Under the pieces are notes generated by a model. The model worked only from the letters and a program-made list of their open reading frames with translations, did not search any database and was not told where the DNA came from. 10,768 nt of DNA from Natronomonas sp. (GTDB lineage Archaea; Halobacteriota; Halobacteria; Halobacteriales; Haloarculaceae): assembly GCA_007121575.1 (NCBI GenBank), contig SKKJ01000223.1, positions 1-10,768 on the forward strand. Direction: 5' to 3'. Both the position numbers and the translations under genes were made by a program. Shown here in pieces: positions 1 to 6,111 of this stretch (position 1 is the stretch's first letter; each line of letters starts with the position of its first letter).

Positions 1-1461
1 GACAGTGAGACGTTCGCGTCGCGAGTCGAAGCCGAAACGGAGGCGCTTCGAGAGGAAATCGCCGACGGGACGTTCGATAATCCACAGGCGATCGTCGGAT
101 TAGAGTACGAATTCTACGCCGTCGACGACGAGACGGACGCCCTCATGAGGGTTCCTCGACGACTCCTCGAATACATCGGCTTCGAAAAGGAACTCGGCCT
201 CCACAACGCCGAGTTATCGACGGTCCCGCAACCGCTTTCTCGATACGGGATCCGCGCACAGGAGGCGGAGGTTCAGGCGAAACTCGACGCCGCCCAGACA
301 GAGGTCGCCCGCGAGGGGATGTCGCTCGTTAGCGACGGGATTTGGACGGTGCCGCCGATCGGGGAGACTGCCTCGGAGTACCTCACCGACAGCATCGAAG
401 AAGACGGTGTTCGGATGGCGACGAACATGTCGCGGGCGGTCCGATACCACGCGATGGCCAACACCGACTACGCCGCGGAACTCCAACTCGACGCGCCGCA
501 CGTTTCGCTGTCGGCCGATACCGTGATGCCGGAGAGTCTGATCACCTCGATCCAGCCGCATTACCAGGTCGCACACGCTCACGATCTCCCCGAAAACTTC
601 CGCTATGCGCTTCGGATCGCCGGGCCGCTGTTGGCGCTTTCTGTCAACTCACCGTTTTTCCCGCCGGATCTGTACGATGCCGACGGCGATACCGTCCTCG
701 AAGAGTGCTGGATGGAAAACCGCGTTCCGGTCTTCGAGTCGGTGCTCAATCCCGCGAATACAGAGAAAGTGACGTTCCCCGCGGATATCGACGATATCGA
801 CGAAGCGATCGACCAGATCGCCGATGATGCGACCGTCGTCCCAGCCGAGTTGGATTCCACCGGCCGATTCGACGACGAGTTCGCACACTTTCGCCACACG
901 CACGGAAGCTTCTGGCGGTGGGTTCGCCCGGTCTTCGACGGCCCGACGCGGACGAGCGCGAACGCCCGAATCGAGTTCCGCCCGCTCCCCGGCCAGCCGA
1001 CCGTCCGAGGGACGATCTCGCTGCTCGCCGTCTTCGCGGGACTCTTAGAGAGTCTGCCACGCCGTGAACATCCCGTGTTCGATCAGCCGTGGGAGACTGC
1101 CGAAGCGAACTTCTACCGCGCCGTCCGGGACGGCCTCGACGCCGAGTTGGAGTGGGTGACCGCCGCCGGAACAGAGACGACCGATACCGAGGAACTGTAC
1201 GCTGAACTGTTCGAGTTCGCCCGCGACGGTCTCGAACTCCGAGGATTCGACGCCGAGGAAGCCAGCCGATACATTCGACCACTTAGAGAACGTGTCGATC
1301 GGCGGATGACGCCGGCCCGCTGGAAACACGACCGAGTCAAAACACGAATGGAGGCGGGTGAACCGTTCGCACAGGCGATCTGGGGCATGCAATCGGATTA
1401 CATCGACGCTCAATCGGAGACGCTCATCGAAGGGAGTTTCCTCGATTGGCTCGATGAGTGA
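1..1461 (+). CDS. Glutamate-cysteine ligase (GCS2)-like protein, 5' end outside the window
   Basis: The reading frame is open from base 1, so the start lies upstream; 486 codons are visible. An ATG at 145 is internal, because conserved sequence precedes it. Visible residues 33-42 read GLEYEFYAVD, the G-x-E-x-E-F-x-V-D type motif that opens the carboxylate-amine ligase GCS2 fold (YbdK/GshA). HNAELSTVPQPLS at 68-80 matches the following glutamate-binding segment, and IEFRPLPGQPT at about 324-334 matches the late E-x-R-x-x-x-x-QPT motif. Family members join glutamate to an amine such as cysteine using ATP. Haloarchaea use gamma-glutamylcysteine as a thiol, so that is one possible product, but this protein is longer than typical archaeal GshA (about 360 aa) and may be a paralogue with another amine substrate. 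It ends 6 nt before the convergent TFB gene. Confidence 0.7.
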   Translation, partial: DSETFASRVEAETEALREEIADGTFDNPQAIVGLEYEFYAVDDETDALMRVPRRLLEYIGFEKELGLHNAELSTVPQPLSRYGIRAQEAEVQAKLDAAQTEVAREGMSLVSDGIWTVPPIGETASEYLTDSIEEDGVRMATNMSRAVRYHAMANTDYAAELQLDAPHVSLSADTVMPESLITSIQPHYQVAHAHDLPENFRYALRIAGPLLALSVNSPFFPPDLYDADGDTVLEECWMENRVPVFESVLNPANTEKVTFPADIDDIDEAIDQIADDATVVPAELDSTGRFDDEFAHFRHTHGSFWRWVRPVFDGPTRTSANARIEFRPLPGQPTVRGTISLLAVFAGLLESLPRREHPVFDQPWETAEANFYRAVRDGLDAELEWVTAAGTETTDTEELYAELFEFARDGLELRGFDAEEASRYIRPLRERVDRRMTPARWKHDRVKTRMEAGEPFAQAIWGMQSDYIDAQSETLIEGSFLDWLDE

Positions 1462-1467
1462 CCCCTT

Positions 1468-2436
1468 CTATCGATCGTTGCCGATACCCACGGCGGAGAA
1501 GATCTCGCGATACCGAAGCCTGATCGTCACTTCGCTGACGTCTGCCGTCTCCGAGATGGCCGCCTGTGTCAACTGACGATCGCGGACTTGGCTGGCCGCA
1601 TACAGCGCACTCGCGGCGATTCCGACCGGACTCTTGCCGCTGTGGACGCCTTCTTCGACGACCGTTTCGATGAACTCCCGTGCGAGCCGCTCCGTCTCTT
1701 CCGCACAGTCGAGTTCGGACGCGAATCGCCCGACGTACTCGCTCGGATGTGCTGGCGGCGTTCCGAGTCCGAGTTCTCGATCGATGTATCGGTAGGCCCG
1801 CTTGATCTCGAGCGCATCGACTCTGCTGACCGTGGTCACCTCATCAATTGAGCGGGAGACACGTTCGTGCCGTGCGGCGGCGTAGAGAGCGGCGCTCGCC
1901 ATTCCTTCGATGGAGCGGCCTCGCAATAGGTCCGCCGACAACGCCCGCCGATAAATCACGCTTGCGGTCTCTCGAACTGGCTCAGGGAGTCCGAGCGCTG
2001 AGGCCATTCGATCGATCTCTCCCAGCGCCTGTAGCAAGTTTCGATCCCGTGCGTGTTCGGTCTGTGCGCGCCGATTCCAGCGCCGAAGCCGGTGAAGCTG
2101 TCTGCGCTTTCGACTATCGAACGCCTTGCCGTACACGTCGGTCGTGTCGAACCCGATGGTTGTCGAGAGACCTTTGTCGTGCAGCGTATTCGTCATCGGT
2201 GCGCCTGTTCGGGCTTTCGAATCCCGTTCTGCCGCGTTGAACGCACGCCATTCCGGACCGGTATCGATCGGCTGTCCATCGATGACGAGACCGCACTCCG
2301 TGCAGGTACGCTCTTCAGTGTCGGTTCCAACGATGTCACCGCTGCACTCCGGACACGTTTCGGTCTCTGTACCGCTGTTCTCTTTCGTCCGCTGTGTCTC
2401 CGAATGCCGACGTACGGGCTGCTCACGACTCGTCAT
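1468..2436 (-). CDS. tfb: Transcription initiation factor IIB (TFB)
   Basis: General archaeal initiation factor of 322 aa that binds TBP-TATA-BRE DNA and recruits RNA polymerase. After a hydrophilic N-terminal extension of about 25 residues comes a zinc ribbon with C28-x2-C31 and C45-x2-C48. The conserved B-finger/linker follows (GPEWRAF at 60-66, HDKGLSTTIG at 86-95). Cyclin-like repeat 1 lies at about 130-222, including GRSIEGMASAALYAAAR at 173-189. Repeat 2 lies at about 230-315, including SGKSPVGIAASALYAAS at 266-282, and the recognition-helix region SEVTIRLRYREI follows at 301-312. All elements are present, so it looks functional. Haloarchaea carry several TFB paralogues; which one this is cannot be told here. 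The start follows conserved length and is the only in-frame ATG nearby. No good TATA box lies 27 nt upstream, so a leader is likely (see the upstream ORF entry). Confidence 0.95.
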   Translation of the reverse strand: MTSREQPVRRHSETQRTKENSGTETETCPECSGDIVGTDTEERTCTECGLVIDGQPIDTGPEWRAFNAAERDSKARTGAPMTNTLHDKGLSTTIGFDTTDVYGKAFDSRKRRQLHRLRRWNRRAQTEHARDRNLLQALGEIDRMASALGLPEPVRETASVIYRRALSADLLRGRSIEGMASAALYAAARHERVSRSIDEVTTVSRVDALEIKRAYRYIDRELGLGTPPAHPSEYVGRFASELDCAEETERLAREFIETVVEEGVHSGKSPVGIAASALYAASQVRDRQLTQAAISETADVSEVTIRLRYREIFSAVGIGNDR

Positions 2437-2522
2437 AGTCCATCCCCGTCGATCACCGCGATACGGTGCTCCCGATGGCGAAATCGATGCGTCAGTGGAG
2501 GGTGTTCAGCTATTGTACGCAT
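2433..2522 (-). CDS. Candidate 29-codon upstream ORF overlapping the TFB start
   Basis: An ATG at 2522 opens a 29-residue frame (begins MRTIAEHPPL, ends VIDGDGL). Its TGA overlaps the TFB ATG in the ATGA arrangement typical of translational coupling. The peptide is rich in His and Arg, unlike the acidic proteins around it. A weak TATA-like element at 2555-2560 would put the transcript start near 2530, eight bases before this ATG. That would make it a nearly leaderless uORF. No homologue is recognised. It could be a regulatory uORF, a leader whose translation delivers ribosomes to TFB, or chance. Confidence 0.3.
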   Translation of the reverse strand: MRTIAEHPPLTHRFRHREHRIAVIDGDGL

Positions 2523-2532
2523 AGGATGCTCG

Positions 2533-2548
2533 GTTACTTTGACGTAAC
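2533..2548. promoter_or_regulatory. Inverted repeat GTTAC-N6-GTAAC upstream of TFB
   Basis: Perfect 5-bp arms at 2533-2537 and 2544-2548. The repeat sits between the TATA-like element at 2555-2560 and the predicted TFB transcript start near 2530. Two further GTAAC half-sites occur in the same divergent region (2635-2639 and 2664-2668), the last just before the dehydrogenase start. This is a candidate operator for an unknown regulator. The arms are short, so chance is possible. Confidence 0.3.
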
Positions 2549-2595
2549 GGCAGACATATTCGCACCTAAGCATTACTAATTTTTCGGTATAGAAC

Positions 2596-2620
2596 ATAAT
2601 TTTCTACTTTTGAAAATTAT
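2596..2620. promoter_or_regulatory. 25-bp palindrome (9-bp perfect arms, 7-nt spacer) upstream of the dehydrogenase
   Basis: ATAATTTTC at 2596-2604 and GAAAATTAT at 2612-2620 are exact reverse complements around TACTTTT. The palindrome lies in an AT-rich island (about 2567-2622) in otherwise GC-rich DNA, 51 nt before the dehydrogenase ATG and 160 nt from TFB. If the weak TATA candidate near 2642-2649 (CTTATCGT) is used, the palindrome occupies about -51 to -75, an activator position. If the right arm itself serves as TATA, binding here would repress. A transcription terminator is less likely because no gene ends next to it. Confidence 0.5.
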
Positions 2621-2670
2621 ATTCTCTCCAGATCGTAACGGACTTATCGTACCACGATCGCTGGTAACCC

Positions 2671-3729
2671 ATGGCGTACGATATTGCGATCATCCCCGGA
2701 GATGGTATCGGAACTGAAGTCGTTGAGCACTCAATGCCCGTTATCGAGGCCGCCGCCGCCACACACGACGTCTCGATCGAACCGGAGTGGTACGATTGGG
2801 GCTCTGAACGATACCTCGATGAAGGGGCGATGATGCCCGAGGACGGTCTGGATCGTCTCCGCTCGCACGATGCGATCTTTCTCGGCGCGGTCGGTCATCC
2901 AGACGTTCCGGATCACGTCACGTTGGGCGGCCTTCGGTTACAGATCACGAAGGGATTCAAACAGCACGTCTGCAAACGCCCGTCGTATCTCTTCGAAGGG
3001 ATCGAAAGCCCGCTCCGCGGGTATTCGGACGGTGATATCGACTTCGTCGTTTACAGACAAAACACCGAAGGAGAGTACGCGAACCTCGGTGGCAGAGAGT
3101 ACGCGGGCCACGATAACGAAGTCGCGATCCAAAGCGCGCTGTTCACGCGTGAAGGGACCGAAACGATCGTCCGCGCCGCCTTTGATGCCGCGAGCGAACG
3201 CGACGGTAAACTCACGAATATCACGAAATCGAACGCACAGGCACACGGGATGGTGTTTTGGGACGATATCGTCGACGAAGTTCACGAAGCGTATCCCGAC
3301 GTGACGGTCGAACGGTTACTCGTCGACGCCGCCAGCATGGATTTCGTCAGACGCCCTGAAGAGTTCGACGTCCTCGTCGCCTCAAACCTCTTCGGCGACA
3401 TTCTCACCGACCTCGGCGCGGGTATCTCCGGCAGTCTCGGCCTCGCCCCGTCATCGAACATCGACCCGACTCGGACCTATCCGTCGATGTTTGAACCGGT
3501 ACACGGAAGCGCGTTCGATATCACGGGCGAGGAGGTCGCGAACCCGCTCGCGACGGTCCTCTCGTGGGGACTGCTCTTCGAGCATCTCGATGAACACGAA
3601 CTCGCCGCGGCACTTCACGATGCGGTCGCCGAACAACTCGCCGACCCGTCCGCGCCGCGGACGCCCGACATCGGCGGCGGGTCGGGGACCGAAGCGGTCG
3701 CTTCGGACCTGCGAACGCGGATCGAATAA
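2671..3729 (+). CDS. Tartrate/D-malate dehydrogenase-type beta-decarboxylating dehydrogenase
   Basis: A 352-aa member of the isocitrate/isopropylmalate dehydrogenase family, which oxidises and decarboxylates (2R,3S)-hydroxy-dicarboxylates with NAD(P) and a divalent metal. Family hallmarks run in order: IIPGDGIG at 7-14, FLGAVGHPDVPDHVTLGGL at 70-88, YRQNTEGEY at 128-136, the catalytic-lysine segment TKSNA at 185-189, the metal-site segment VASNLFGDILTDLG at 236-249, and EPVHGSAFDITG at 274-285. The segment GAVGHPDVPDHVTLGGL closely follows the TtuC/DmlA (tartrate and D-malate dehydrogenase) pattern. It differs from LeuB or Icd in that stretch, so D-malate, tartrate or a methyl-malate is the likelier substrate. 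No leuCD genes adjoin. It is divergent from TFB and convergent, 32 nt apart, with the PrpB-like lyase. The substrate is not proven by sequence. Confidence 0.85.
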   Translation: MAYDIAIIPGDGIGTEVVEHSMPVIEAAAATHDVSIEPEWYDWGSERYLDEGAMMPEDGLDRLRSHDAIFLGAVGHPDVPDHVTLGGLRLQITKGFKQHVCKRPSYLFEGIESPLRGYSDGDIDFVVYRQNTEGEYANLGGREYAGHDNEVAIQSALFTREGTETIVRAAFDAASERDGKLTNITKSNAQAHGMVFWDDIVDEVHEAYPDVTVERLLVDAASMDFVRRPEEFDVLVASNLFGDILTDLGAGISGSLGLAPSSNIDPTRTYPSMFEPVHGSAFDITGEEVANPLATVLSWGLLFEHLDEHELAAALHDAVAEQLADPSAPRTPDIGGGSGTEAVASDLRTRIE

Positions 3730-3761
3730 GGCGATCTGATAGCTCCGAACGCGCTCCGCTC

Positions 3762-4634
3762 TCACTCCGTGCTGTATTTCTCTTCGAGCTCGATCATCGC
3801 TTCGAGCCCCGTAATGTCGTTTCGTCCCTGCCAGGTGACGAGCTCGTCCATCACCCCTCTTTGGGTTCCGCTTTCGGCTATCTCTCGATACACGTCGCGC
3901 ATCGCTCGCGCGGCCGCTTTGAAGCCCGTCGCCGGGTAGAGGACGACATCGAAGCCCATCTCCTCGAACTCGTCGGCGGTAAAAAGCGGTGTGTCGCCGC
4001 CCTCGGTCATGTTCGCGATCAGCGGAATCTCGCCACCGAACTCCGAACCGACTTTGCGGAGCTCTTCCTCGGAGGTCGGCGCTTCGAAGAACAGCACGTC
4101 CGCGCCGGCGTCGAGATACGCATACGATCGCTCGACGGTCGCGTCGAATCCCTCGACTGCACGGGCGTCGGTCCGAGCGATGATCACGAAATCGTCGTCC
4201 GATTTGGCGTCGCTCGCCGCCCGGATCTTTTGGACCATCTCCTCGGTCGGGATGACCGATTTGTTATCGAAGTGGCCGCACTTTTTCGGGAACGTCTGGT
4301 CCTCGATGTGAATCCCGGCGACGCCGGCGCTTTCGTACTCCTCGACGGTTCGAATCACGTTGAGCGGGTTGCCATAGCCCGTATCGGCGTCACAAAAGAC
4401 GGGCACGTCGACAGCGTTCACCATCTGTCGGGCCCGCGTTACCATCTCCGTCATCGTCGTCAGCCCGACGTCCGGATACGCGTGCGTGCTCGTCGAAACC
4501 GACGAGCCGCTCATATACACGACTTCGCCGCCGGCCTGTTCGATCAAACTCGCCGAGAGGGCGTCGTAGCCGCCCATCGCTGGAAGAATCTCATCGCGCG
4601 CTAAGAGTTCTCGGAACCGCGTTGTCGCGTCCAT
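3762..4634 (-). CDS. prpB: Isocitrate lyase/PEP mutase superfamily lyase, PrpB-like
   Basis: A 290-aa beta/alpha-barrel enzyme that cleaves or makes C-C bonds in 2-hydroxy-dicarboxylates or tricarboxylates. Residues DADTGYG at 82-88 and EDQ at 111-113 bind metal and substrate. KKCGH at 117-121 is the lyase signature with the catalytic cysteine that separates lyases from PEP mutases. ARTDA at 153-157 and NMTEGG at 208-213 complete the site. Length matches bacterial 2-methylisocitrate lyase (about 295 aa). 2,3-Dimethylmalate lyase and short haloarchaeal isocitrate lyase are close alternatives. The ATG at 4634 is chosen because the longer frame from 4769 would overrun the hydrolase gene and adds non-conserved sequence. 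Its own TATA box lies 26 nt upstream. The nearby hydroxyacid dehydrogenase hints at a shared organic-acid pathway. Confidence 0.85.
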   Translation of the reverse strand: MDATTRFRELLARDEILPAMGGYDALSASLIEQAGGEVVYMSGSSVSTSTHAYPDVGLTTMTEMVTRARQMVNAVDVPVFCDADTGYGNPLNVIRTVEEYESAGVAGIHIEDQTFPKKCGHFDNKSVIPTEEMVQKIRAASDAKSDDDFVIIARTDARAVEGFDATVERSYAYLDAGADVLFFEAPTSEEELRKVGSEFGGEIPLIANMTEGGDTPLFTADEFEEMGFDVVLYPATGFKAAARAMRDVYREIAESGTQRGVMDELVTWQGRNDITGLEAMIELEEKYSTE

Positions 4635-4656
4635 ACGCTCCACGTCGGCGTGGTGG

Positions 4657-4662
4657 TATAAT
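4657..4662 (-). promoter_or_regulatory. TATA box for the PrpB-like lyase
   Basis: TATAAT on the plus strand (ATTATA on the coding strand), centred about 26 nt upstream of the ATG at 4634. This is the spacing of a leaderless archaeal transcript. It falls in the 59-nt gap behind the hydrolase gene, so the lyase can be transcribed on its own as well as by read-through. Confidence 0.6.
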
Positions 4663-4693
4663 GCTTCTTCGCCGCTGTGTTTCGCCGTCAGGC

Positions 4694-5470
4694 TCAGTCG
4701 AATTCGACCTCGTCGACGAATCCGTCGATCGCGTCCGTCACGGCCGTCGCATGCTCGATGTAACAGCATCGTTTCCCCGTGACTTCCTCGAACCGTCCTC
4801 GCGGCAGTTTTTCAGCGAGTGCTTCGCCGGCCTCGACGGGGACGATCGGATCGTCGACCCCGTGGAAGACGCGCGTCGGAAGCGTCAGCTCATAGAGCGG
4901 TCCGGACTCGAATTCGATCGTCGCCGTCCGGTGTCCTTCGAGCGCGTCGCCGGTCGCGTCTTCCGATCTCCGCCATTCGATGATCCGATCAATCACGCCC
5001 GCATCTCGAATGAATCGGTCAGTGAACGCGAACGAAAGCGACGAACGGAGCCGTGACGGATCGGCTGGATGCAATGCATCGAGCGCGTCTTCGTTGATCG
5101 CCGTACCGGATGTGGGCGTGCCGAAAAGCGACAACGAGCGGGCGCGACCGTAGTCTTTCGCGTATCGAAGTGCGACCATCCCGCCGAGTCCCGCGCCGAC
5201 GAGATGGGCGCTTCGAACGCCGGCAGCCGAAAGCACGGCCTCGAAATCTGCGCTGAACCGATCGATCGTGTACGGTCCGTCACGGCCGGAGCCGTCGGTT
5301 CCCCGGACAGCGTAGACGAGCGTTCGATACGGTCCCGACAGCGCCGGCGCTTGCCAGCCCCACACCCACGGGCCGAAGCCGAGATCGGGGATGAACGCGA
5401 TCGTTGGCCGTCCCTCGTCGCCACCGAGTTCGTATCTGAGCGTCGTTCCGTTCGTCTCGACGGTCGGCAT
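4694..5470 (-). CDS. Alpha/beta-hydrolase-fold protein with Ser-to-Gly in the nucleophile elbow
   Basis: A 258-aa single-domain protein with no signal peptide or membrane segment. The strand after the N-terminus leads to IPDLGFGPWVWGWQ at 27-40, which replaces the usual H-G oxyanion motif. LVGAGLGGMVAL at 90-101 occupies the nucleophile elbow. The usual G-x-S-x-G serine is Gly94, encoded GGA. The acid (D207 in HGVDDPIVP, 203-211) and the histidine (H240 in CYIEHA) are retained. By family knowledge a Gly in the nucleophile position cannot form an acyl-enzyme. The protein is therefore either non-catalytic or works without a nucleophile, as in cofactor-independent members of this fold. It lies upstream of the PrpB-like gene on the same strand and divergent from nadM, with which it shares a TATA box. 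The start is supported by that box. Confidence 0.85.
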   Translation of the reverse strand: MPTVETNGTTLRYELGGDEGRPTIAFIPDLGFGPWVWGWQAPALSGPYRTLVYAVRGTDGSGRDGPYTIDRFSADFEAVLSAAGVRSAHLVGAGLGGMVALRYAKDYGRARSLSLFGTPTSGTAINEDALDALHPADPSRLRSSLSFAFTDRFIRDAGVIDRIIEWRRSEDATGDALEGHRTATIEFESGPLYELTLPTRVFHGVDDPIVPVEAGEALAEKLPRGRFEEVTGKRCCYIEHATAVTDAIDGFVDEVEFD

Positions 5471-5495
5471 GTACGACGCTTGGATCTGGCCCCGG

Positions 5496-5501
5496 ATATA
5501 T
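5496..5501. promoter_or_regulatory. Single symmetric TATA box shared by two divergent genes
   Basis: ATATAT is its own reverse complement. Its centre (5498.5) lies 28.5 nt from the first base of both start codons, at 5470 on the minus strand and 5527 on the plus strand. The whole intergenic gap is 56 nt and contains no other TATA-like element. The spacing fits leaderless transcription in both directions and supports both start choices. Confidence 0.65.
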
Positions 5502-5526
5502 GTCTCTGGATGTCGATCGACCGTGT

Positions 5527-6032
5527 ATGCGTGGTCTGATTATCGGCCGGTTCCAGCCGTTCAATCTGGGACACGAGTACCTCATCGAACAGATCGACGA
5601 GCAAGTCGACCAAATCGTCGTCGGCATCGGAAGTGCCGGGCAATCGCACACGAGAGAAAACCCGCTTACTTCAGGAGAACGCGTCCACATAGTCCAGGAC
5701 GTTCTCACGGAGATGGACGCGGAGACATATCTCATCCCCATCTTCGATGTCGACCGAAACTCGATGTGGGTCAAACACGTCGAAACGATCTGTCCGACGT
5801 TCCAGGTCGCGTACACCAACAATCCGTTCGTCGAATGGCTTTTTCCGAGGACGGATACGAGGTCAGAGGCACCAAGCTTCACGAGCGGGACCGATGCCGC
5901 GGCTCTGAGATCCGCCGACGAATGCTAGCTGACGAGTCGTGGCGTCACCTCGTTCCCGACCCTGTCGGGGCTGCGATCGACCAAATCGGAGCCGTCGCAC
6001 GCCTCCGCGAGATAACAGATGACGACGAGTGA
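5527..6032 (+). pseudogene. nadM: Nicotinamide-nucleotide adenylyltransferase, frame broken by an apparent 1-nt deletion
   Basis: Archaeal NadM joins NMN and ATP to give NAD. MRGLIIGRFQPFNLGH at 1-16 holds the nucleotidyltransferase phosphate-binding motif. GIGSAGQSHTRENPLTSGER at 33-52 and DVDRNSMWVKHVE at 74-86 are family hallmarks. The frame matches the family up to F106 (NNPFVEWLF at 98-106). It then leaves it and stops at 5926-5928. The -1 frame continues the family exactly from SEDGYEVRG through the late motif GSEIRRRM and HLVPDPV to TGA at 6030-6032. The break falls at five T residues, 5840-5844; a sixth T would restore one 168-aa protein, the normal size. Start 5527 is preferred to an ATG at 5500 because the motif begins there and the TATA box lies 28 nt upstream. 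Cause unresolved: assembly error, real mutation or recoding. Confidence 0.85.
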
Positions 6033-6082
6033 CCTCGTCAGCGCCACTATCGTCGAGTAACGCACCCACCGAAGGGGCAGAC

Positions 6083-6091
6083 CTTTTTCTA
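6083..6091 (+). promoter_or_regulatory. Probable TATA element for the class V aminotransferase
   Basis: CTTTTTCTA in an otherwise GC-rich gap, centred about 25 nt before the ATG at 6112, consistent with a leaderless or very short-leader transcript. It is T-rich rather than a strong TATA. Confidence 0.35.
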
Positions 6092-6111
6092 CCCCCGCTC
6101 GAAGCCGACGC

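Noticed and set aside
746..1282. 178-codon minus-strand frame inside the ligase-like gene
   Set aside because: Arg/Ser/Gly-rich low-complexity translation typical of an out-of-frame shadow.
3861..4604. 247-codon plus-strand frame opposite the PrpB-like gene
   Set aside because: It is an antisense shadow created by GC-rich codon bias. It has no recognisable motif, and the opposite strand encodes a complete conserved enzyme.
5500..5526. Earlier ATG for nadM adding nine residues
   Set aside because: It overlaps the TATA box (5496-5501), and the nucleotidyltransferase motif of the family begins directly at the ATG at 5527.
5839..5847. Programmed -1 ribosomal frameshifting in nadM as the default explanation
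   Set aside because: The heptamer T-TTT-CCG does not allow re-pairing of the second codon, and no clear downstream stimulatory hairpin was seen. A one-base homopolymer deletion is simpler, so recoding is kept only as a possibility.
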